Origin: a virus
Virus record (IMG/VR): IMGVR_UViG_3300039106_000829
Location: 1-39,024 of that record
Length of the DNA stretch: 39,024 bases
Strand: one strand, 5' to 3'
In this document: positions 9,201 to 17,000 of the stretch, piece after piece
How the letters are laid out: every line of letters starts with the position of its first letter
Numbering within the stretch: position 1 is the stretch's first letter
Program-made: the position numbers and the translations under genes
The notes under the pieces: model-generated
The model's database searches: none
What the model saw: the letters and a program-made list of their open reading frames with translations, nothing else
Told to the model about the DNA's origin: nothing

Positions 9201-10568
9201 ATTTAAAAGAGGTATTGCTGATAAGTCTATATTGCAACTGTTTGCATTTATTGAGGCAATAGGCAGTACGCTATCTTGTCCGTCTAAAGATTTATCTATT
9301 GTGATATTTTGAACAAAACTTGATAGATCTACCTCAAGTCTTGGAGAAACCTCAATAAGTTGCATCTTGTCAAAATCATTAGTAGCATTATCGTTGTCAT
9401 AAGAAGAAAATTCAGACCTAAGTGTTTGTGATACCTGTGATACGGATATGGATGTTAGAGACATTGTTTGGCTTATAGACCCCGAATTTGTAAAAGTAGG
9501 CATAGTTGTCCACTTTGTCTTTGTCCAGGCCGTACCAGTCCAATACAGGGTTAATAGGCCTGTTGTAAAGCTATCTGCGTTGGCAGGTAGAGATATAGTT
9601 TCGCTACCGTCAACAGTAATAAAAGAGTTGTTAACCTTTATTTTTATAGAGGGTTTTGTTACTAGTGTGTTAAACTTAACAATGATTTTATTGGTAAGAA
9701 TACCCTTTTCATATTTGGCTGTTATTGTATTGCTTGTGCCGTCTGAAACAAAATACTTATAAGGAGCAATGTCCGTAGGCAAAGAACTTTTTAATGTTGG
9801 GACTGGCGGGGATGCTAAAAAGAATGAAGGCATTTGCGTTATAGAACTCATAGGAGAATACGTAGCAGCCGTATATCCAGTGATAGTGGGAGAAGTAATC
9901 TTTCTATAGTTACTAGGAAATGAGCAGTTTGTATTGCCAGATGAAACGTAAGATTCCCCTGGTCTAAAATATGTAAAGGCACTATCGGTTGGCCAAAAAG
10001 ATCCGTATTTGTAGTCTTCATAAGATGTTTTGTATACTTCGGGCAATGTAAAGTATACTGTTGGGTTATCAGTTATACCACTTAAAACATTAAAATTAAC
10101 TCTATAGGTAAATGAAGATATGGTATCTGTTTCTGCTTGTGATGTTCCAATATATGTTGTAATTTTAGTCCAGCCTAGAGAACTGACTTCTTCTTGAGTT
10201 GATCCATATTGACTTTTTGTTCCTTCGGCAAAAGCGGTAGCCATTATTGGCATAGAGTTATTTGTTTTTACATAAGTAATTATCTTGTACGCATCTCCAC
10301 CATTAGCAGTTACCGAGTATTGCAAGAACCCTTGTCCATTTGCCATAGTAAATTTTCTAGTTGTAAAGTTAGGTTTTGATTCCCCTGTAGTTGCAGAAGC
10401 AAGAGTACCAGTAGAAGAAGGGGATGATAAAGTCATTGCTGTAATGTCGCCTGCAATAGTTACATATGGTGGATTAAATAAGTTATGATTCCACTCAGCA
10501 GAAACAATTGGTACCAAACCAACTGAATCAGAATTAGTAAATATTCCAGAGTCAACAGTGTCTAGCAT
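6213..10568 (-). CDS. tail hub / tail-associated minor tail protein with inserted carbohydrate-binding-like domains
   Basis: A 1451-aa protein directly after the distal tail protein, the usual place of the central hub (Tal-like). The C-terminus (QSKQAAQRMLKTV, then GNPLIQIGDIITLTYSLNG and FVHFVSHSFNQGLETRLGLKRI) has the pattern of the baseplate-hub barrel. The middle (about residues 430-700) contains hub-like segments such as NKIFVAYQIGAYIDEYGVMKFL. Residues about 20-215 look like a beta-sandwich carbohydrate-binding module. Residues about 950-1185 look like a LamG/concanavalin-type jelly roll (YHTYSVKFDM, AGLFFNMAS, SYFLELVRY). These insertions would explain the size, well above the 400-900 aa common for hubs. 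Translation is coupled to the upstream gene by TAATG. No lytic enzyme motif was seen. Confidence 0.8.
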   Translation of the reverse strand: MLDTVDSGIFTNSDSVGLVPIVSAEWNHNLFNPPYVTIAGDITAMTLSSPSSTGTLASATTGESKPNFTTRKFTMANGQGFLQYSVTANGGDAYKIITYVKTNNSMPIMATAFAEGTKSQYGSTQEEVSSLGWTKITTYIGTSQAETDTISSFTYRVNFNVLSGITDNPTVYFTLPEVYKTSYEDYKYGSFWPTDSAFTYFRPGESYVSSGNTNCSFPSNYRKITSPTITGYTAATYSPMSSITQMPSFFLASPPVPTLKSSLPTDIAPYKYFVSDGTSNTITAKYEKGILTNKIIVKFNTLVTKPSIKIKVNNSFITVDGSETISLPANADSFTTGLLTLYWTGTAWTKTKWTTMPTFTNSGSISQTMSLTSISVSQVSQTLRSEFSSYDNDNATNDFDKMQLIEVSPRLEVDLSSFVQNITIDKSLDGQDSVLPIASINANSCNIDLSAIPLLNNNEIVNIFSSQSDSASTVLSSILRKNIKFYVNFNLFQHSDLSASTATSTNSYIPGGVFYSDSWDESDIETVSVQCFDISRYLQYTPAPDYVVNLKSIFEIITNILDLAGFTDYDYNSLYSVCNNKANPMDISYFYCNSKDSTIVDTLNKIFVAYQIGAYIDEYGVMKFLSLHNILSSNTSTLSLSDFNVKQGGFSISNKAKPGKISLRYQVPKVKQSPSLQNVTNPMVKNSSSFLYATSNDVVWQQQSIDSVGFNYINGDMEKNSSEFQINVNDLQNIFHTFNRDANGYAFIENEIVSFLYKEYEIGKFGETPIKVSIKNDMELQSEMNEFIKRNNIGLKTSYANITNVTRSGSAVVYTATNNFKVGQKVNITGINPKIYNINGIISARTGTSFSIINPASGTYVSGGEATVPFDYEVLVSPTGKITNVQRGLYGTVPAAHKRITTLTSKGLSEKLFNDSTLALATSSGYTSIIDDNIGETSLPSIKKIKVSENLYDIITNDRLLIYPTTEIDTGYHTYSVKFDMPEQSLASAGLFFNMASATNSAGSYFLELVRYNQENPKTPGDLYSPPKYKYLLLARDISNDVMFWSEVTGECNSIVNNFSKIIKKTLVDGEYQYSYVTDNPFNLKVAITNSDGSDGENGTSDNPKMILSIFLNNVEITGWQESKEDDYDLETNPGGSGWKPTEVNNLTGIRQKPYFDNIVQTGTKFGFHASMYPTTIPNLYPAPIYEDQGTRVSPAALREIHATEKALTERSVSYFYQDREFLNGLIQDQPLYSNSITYLMQTTPEVAGINYYDVQYTTPAAVSVDVLPVEYMWYYFPGTDKDDQKNYQKKLVDEYSLSYSTPINTGFRAKMAIANNSSSMVFLRKDADSLDQFTINLNLWTHEIVAPSDPEILEVMIDQSNSSEVAQLDSEWIQSKQAAQRMLKTVQMGIEGFSKDANLNIFGNPLIQIGDIITLTYSLNGINQQKYFVHFVSHSFNQGLETRLGLKRIQ

Positions 10569-11074
10569 TATATTTCCGTAAATTCAATACTTATATCTAC
10601 GTAGTCTGCTATTGGGGTTCTCTTTGAAAGAGTCTTTGAGAATGAGGTTATAAACACACTGTATGTTCTAGATCCCGTTGCATTTGTTGTAGATGTTTCT
10701 GTTTGTGCCGTTTTAAAGTTAGCCCCTGATTCGTCTGGAATTGCACCTGCAGCAGGATCTGCATTAAGTTTAGATTCAATAACTTTAACATAGATTGGGA
10801 TTCCAGCATTAGCATTATAGAATGATTCCATCCATGCTCCACCAAAGTTGCCATCTGCTGCCTCTGCTGTTTTTGTTGGCAAGAATGCCCAAGAAGTTGA
10901 GATCTTATGTTTTTTAGCAACCACGTATTTTCTCATAGCACCATTAGCCATACGAGATGATGATTCAATCATTTCTACATCTATTTGGATAGGCTCTCTA
11001 TTATGGTCTGTTAGTTTATACCAGGTGGATCCGTTAAGAGATACCTGTATACCCGCTTGAATTTTATACGCCAT
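10568..11074 (-). CDS. distal tail-like minor tail protein
   Basis: A 168-aa protein between the tape measure and the hub, linked to both by TAATG overlaps (at 11074 and 10568). It is predicted to be beta-rich, with an N-terminal MAYKIQAGIQVSLNG strand, a central KHKISTSWAFLPT and a C-terminal DYVDISIEFTEI. The content resembles a tail-tube-like fold. By position and size it is the distal tail (Dit-like) or tail-tip adaptor joining tube and hub. No catalytic motif is seen. The functional name rests on gene order. Confidence 0.65.
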   Translation of the reverse strand: MAYKIQAGIQVSLNGSTWYKLTDHNREPIQIDVEMIESSSRMANGAMRKYVVAKKHKISTSWAFLPTKTAEAADGNFGGAWMESFYNANAGIPIYVKVIESKLNADPAAGAIPDESGANFKTAQTETSTTNATGSRTYSVFITSFSKTLSKRTPIADYVDISIEFTEI

Positions 11075-14000
11075 TAGGTTCTCACCGCATTAGACTTATT
11101 ATTTTTTGAGGTTTCAATCTTAAGTTTTCTAATAACTTGATCTGCTATCTCACTTGGATTTGAACTTCCACCATTTATAGTCATATCAATATTATACACT
11201 GTGCTGCCTGTTGATGTTGTTGAACTTGAAGTTCCAAGTTTTTGATTATTTATTGCATCTAAAAGTCCAGGACCATATTTTTGAACTGATGCTGCCTTAA
11301 CTATATACTCTCCATTGGATACTGAAAGTTTTGGCATACCGCCTTCTGCAAATTTAGCAATCATGGAATCAGAGGTTCCTGTGCCAAATCCTTTTATTAA
11401 CCCTCCTTTGGCTAAGCCAAGAGTCGATGCTTCTGAAATTGCTCCATCTAAATTACCAGACATTTTTCCAGATTTGTGATTAAAATTTAACCCATATTTA
11501 TAAGCAAGTTTAATTCTTTTTTGAAATAAATCTAATGCATCTTTTGTTAACATTGATTTAGATGAGTCTATTAGTCCTTCCATAAAATCTGGATCTAGGG
11601 AGTATGAATCAGGATTTTTTAATAGTTTTGAATATGTGCCCTTTATTGGTTCTAAGTACCCAGCCATATCGTCCATAGCGCTTAAAGGTTTAAGTACATT
11701 TGGTGTGATGATTGGGTCAAAGAATTTTTCAAAATGCTTAGATGTTAAATCTGCTATAACTTCTGCTTGTCCTTCTTTAAAACCACTGTACCTGTTAATC
11801 AACTGTGGGTTTGCCATTAAAAATTTTCCAAATGCATTCTTATCTTTAAACGCTTCTTGAAAGTAGCCAGATGATTCATCTGCAAGTCCAGATTTTTTTA
11901 AACTATTTAAAAATGACACCCTAGAAATTGGAGTGAGGTTTTGTGCGTGATGAGCCATTTCATGAAATATTGTAGGAGCATCGATTTTTCCTGGAGAAAG
12001 TTGCATTTCTTTTGTTACCATGTTGTACCACGCTGCTGTATTGCCTTCTTGTTTTTTTACAGATATTTTGTTGATTGGATTTTTTTGTTGTAGGCCCAAA
12101 GAAGCAACAAGACTATTTTTAGACAATCCTGCACTTTTAGCAATTCTATTAATAACCTCTGTAGCCTGTGGGCTATTTTCCTTGGTTTCTTTTAAGAAAG
12201 TTGCATAGCCTGGCATTGAACCTTGATTACGCATAGCCTCATCCATAGCATCTTCCGTAATATCAATCTTTGATACCTTTTGTTGCCTTGAAATATTAGA
12301 AACTTTTCCTAGACTCTTAAACTTAGAAAACATTTTTGCATAACGTGCTGTTTTAAATAATGCACCTCCTACTGGTATAGCACCCAAACCATCAACCACA
12401 GAACCTAAATATTTTGCATACCAGCCTGGCAAAACGTTGGCACCAATTGGTTCACTTTTTCCAGTAAGGAGTCTTTTTGCACTAGGAACTCCTGTTGTTT
12501 CAAATGCAGCATCTTTTACAAATTTATTTGCAGCAGCAGTGTCTTCTGGTGTTTCCCAATTTCCTCCATAACCAAATATGCTAGAACGGAAACTATCTTT
12601 AGATCCACGAGCAGTGCGGTAATCTTGAAGTGTTTTAGCAGCACCATTTACACTACCACCATCTGCAAATTTTTGTGCATTTAATTGATCAAAGAAGTTA
12701 ACTCCATATTGGCTTACAGCCTTTTCTTTAATTACATACTCGCCATCTGAAAGGTATGCTGGGATAGAATCAGATGTTCCTGTTCCTGGACCAGATATCC
12801 TTCCACCCATTGCCATTGCTCGCTTTTTTGCTTTTGCTTTATTTAACGCTACCGTTGCATTAGTAATCTTAACATCGGCCCTCATTTCAGCTATTATATT
12901 TTCTAATTCCGTTATTCTTTTATCACGAGCAAGCGATGCTGTTTCTTTATTAAATTCTGATGACTGTAGCGATTTTTGCTGATTAATAATTGCTGCGCCG
13001 ATATAATTTCCAGATATTTTTGCTTGAGTTGCATCTTGTTGCAACTGCATTATTCTTTGCTGATAGTCATACTGTCTCTTAAGTTCACTGTTTGTATCAT
13101 TAATTAGATCCCGTTTTCTTTTTAGAATGCCAAGTTCTTCTTCTAGTTTAGCAATTGCAAGCTTTGCTTCTTTAGAAAGAACATCGGAGCCATTGCCATT
13201 GGTTGTAACTTTATCAGTTCCTGGAATTGGTTTTCCTGTTACTGGATCAATTGTATTTACAACCCCCCTAAGAGCAATTTCTTGTTGAAGTTTTTGTCTT
13301 CCTTCTTTAGAATTAAAGTATTTAATTAATTCGCTACGTACTGCGTTGTCTACGCCTGATAATCTCTTTTGAATTTCTGCATCAATTGAACCTGGATCAG
13401 CACCTACAAAATCAAAGTTGGCTAAATAGGTAGTAATTGCTTGCTTGCGGACAATTGGTGGAAGAGACATAAAGTATTTCCAGTTAGCAGAAAGTGCCTG
13501 TATCTGATCAAAACTAAGGCCTATGCTTTCTATCTGTGCAGTTTTTGTTATTGGATCTGGGATATCTTGAACTGCTCTTAGTCTGCGACTAAGCATTTCT
13601 AGTTTTTCAAAACCACTAGTCTTAAAATATGTATTAATATCAAAGTCTTTACCAGCCATATCAGATATCTTTGTAAGAGTTGACTGAATATCCCCAAACT
13701 TAGCCTTATCTTCTACAGCATTTATTTTGATAAAAAGTTCTTTTCGAATTATTGGATCTTCTATTATTGCTAGACTTCCAATAAGGCTAGTAGTTTCATC
13801 AATACCTCTTGTTAGAATTCCTAAATTTATTTGCTTGTTTAGTGTTTTTTCATCACCCTGAAACATATTCATTAGTCCAGTAAGCAATGCTGGGTTAACA
13901 CCAGTTGCGGCAAGGGCATTTATCTTAATCTCTAAATCTGTACTACCAAGATCTTTAGTTGTTTGTAAAAATGCAGGAACTTGGTCCGCTAGTCTAGTAT

Positions 14001-17000
14001 CTTTAAACTTTGTTGTAACTTGTTGTCTACTTGATTCAATAAAAGCGCTTCGTACAGTATTTATATCACCAAAATTTAAGTTCTGTGCTTCTCTTGAAGT
14101 CTTGCCAAATGCTTCTCGTTGATTTTTTAATATGGTTGACATTTCTTTGCTAAGATCATAATTGTCTTTTTTATTTTTATTTGTTAAAACATCAATTTCT
14201 TTTTGTGCAGTAACTCTCTCTATGTCTGTTTTTGCAATTTTTTTCTTTGCTTCTAATATTTCTAAATCTTTTTGATATTGAATTTCTGTAGCATCAACCT
14301 GTGCTTTTGCTAATTCCAATGTTTGGGAATATGTTGCTGCGGTTGCAGCGGCAATTTTGTTTTGTGAAGCATCTCCTGTAAAGAATTTTTTTATATATAG
14401 AAAAGAATCTTTTGGATTAGACAAAGTTTTATAATTGTCCAATACATTTGTATCGGGAACTGGCTGAATTTGATTTGCAGATAATTGTGCAAGATCAGCC
14501 TGCTCAGTAATTATTTTTATTCTAATCTTAAGAGGATCCTTTAAAATGTTTGCACCATCTGGGCCGATGATGCTTGTTAGTTGTGCAATAATTGCAGGAT
14601 ATAGCGTCATGTCTTGAAAATCAACCGCTACCTGTCTAGCAATGTCTCCCGCTTGTACTCCATCAATTACGCCATCAGATACATACCCCGATAACTGTAG
14701 CGCAAACTGTTTTACTGCGGTTGATCTATTAAGAAGTAGGTCATTAGAAAAACCCTTAGAAATTTCTTTACCAATTTCAGAAGCCATGAAGTTGGTTCCA
14801 AATTGCTGTCCTGCACGGTTATACTGCTTGCTAAATGCATCTGGAGAAGAGTCTGCCCTACGTCTAGCCATTAACTCTGAAGCACCAACTTTTCCAGTAA
14901 CTTCTCCAACCTTTTTCATTTTATTTGTAGTTGCAGAAACAGAGTCAATGTAGTCTGATTGCTCTCTTGCCATTTTTTTATTATTGGAGTCTATAAGTTT
15001 TAGTCCGACTATGGCAGCAGTTACTCCTGCTATTAGGGCTATCCAAGGATTAGCAAGCATTGGTAGTAATGCAACAATTCCCTGCAAACCAAACACAAAT
15101 GGCATTATTTTTTGAGCCATTTCTCCAATGCTTCCACCAGCAAATGAAGCAGCAATTGTTAAACCGCTCATTGCTCCAATGCCAAGGCCTGCTTTATTGC
15201 TAAACTGTTGTAACTTTTCTTTTGAGGCTATCTGTGTTTTAGTACTTTCTTCCATAGAGGTAATTAGTTTTGATTCCGCTGCTATTTTTTTCTTGGCTTG
15301 CTTTAAACTTATTTTTTCTGTAGCAGCAAGAATCTGTGCTCTTGACAATCTTTGTGATTGAGAAATATCCCCAACGCTTACTCCAGTTGCAGCAGGGGCA
15401 TCAGCATAACCTGGAAGTACAGTTCTTCCACCAAATCGAGAACTAACAAACCCTCTTGGCTTTTGAACAATTCTTTTACCTGCAGGAACTTGAGTCATAA
15501 CTCTGTCTGACGCTTTGCCAGTACTTGATACAACATTTCTAGGCTTTGCCTTACCCTTGATTGGTGTTACCTCTCCCGTTTTTTTATCTTGCAACGCTTC
15601 TTTTTTAGTTGCAAGAACAGAAGAATGCATTTTGTGAAATTCTCTCCAGTTGACTTTCTTAGCTTCTTCAAGTCTTGTAATCATTGCAGAGTAAACTGTT
15701 CTATCTGCAGGATCAAGGTTAAAGTTAGATATTGTTGATTTAAGTTTTGGAAGGACTCTATCAATTTCTTTTATCATACTATTATGATACTGATCTGCAG
15801 TCATTGACTTAGGAACATCAAGTGTTGATTCTGCAAAGAATTTCTTTGCTCCACCCTTAACCCCAAGCAAGTTAATCTTTGCTTGTTCTGCCATAGATGG
15901 CATGGTTTTAGCAAAATCTCTTTTGCCAGAAGCCTTTTCAAATACTCCTGCTGTTCCAACATCTGCAAGTACATTGCCAGAAAGATTTCCTCTTCCTAGG
16001 TCTTTGTCTCCACGAAGGTTAGCGGCAACAAGTTGTTTAAAATATTCGTCTTTTGTAAACTTGTTAGTCATCTTGTTAGGATCAAACCTAGAATCAAATG
16101 CAGACTCTAATACAATAAGTTTTCTTTTGCCAGATGGATCTGTTGGGTCAATCATAGTTCTAATTTCTTGCTTAGGTGAATCTAAACCATGAACATCTCT
16201 TGCAATAGTAGTTGCTCTTTGTTCAGCAAGTGCTGCCTTTGCATCCATTACTGGTTTAACAAATACTTTGGTACCGTCTGGCTTTTGATAAATACCGCCA
16301 AGACCTTTAACTGGGAAACTATGGCCAGTTGTTGGTGATATCTGAGTTCCAAAATTTGTAGGTGCTTGTTTACCTAAACCAGTTGTTCTTATGTCTTTAT
16401 CTATCTGCTTCATTATCTGCTGAGAGTCGCTACCTGCTTTAACATTTTTTTCTTGTTCCGCTAATTCTGTTTTAGACCTTATTGCCTTTTCTGCCTTGCT
16501 TGAAATTGGTTTGGTTTCTGCTAATGTTTTCATTGGTGTTGCATAGAAGCCAGTCTTGGCCCTGTGGTCAAATCCAGCAACAACAACTCTTGGTTGATAG
16601 GCTTTTGGCCTACGAATTGTGTCATATTGAGCAATGGCTCTAAATGTTTCTGCCGCAGGTCCTGTAATTGGGTGCGTTCCTGTTTTAAGTTTTTTAAGTT
16701 CTTCTCTGTCAATACCAAGATTTTTTAATTCAGTATCAGACATTGCAAGCAATTCTGTTCCAAGTTTACCCTTTACAGTATTTATATAGTTATTAGCATA
16801 TCCTAAATCAGCAACAAGATTTTTGGCCGACCAATCTTTTATTCCATTAACTCTTGCGTCATCAATATGTGATGTTTGAACACCATATAAATTATTTTCT
16901 TGTGCTGGAGTTAGTGAAATTCCTTGTTTTTGTAATGACTCTTTAATTGCTTTTATTTCTTCTCTAAACCCCATCTGTGATTGCTGTGCAAGTTTTTTCA

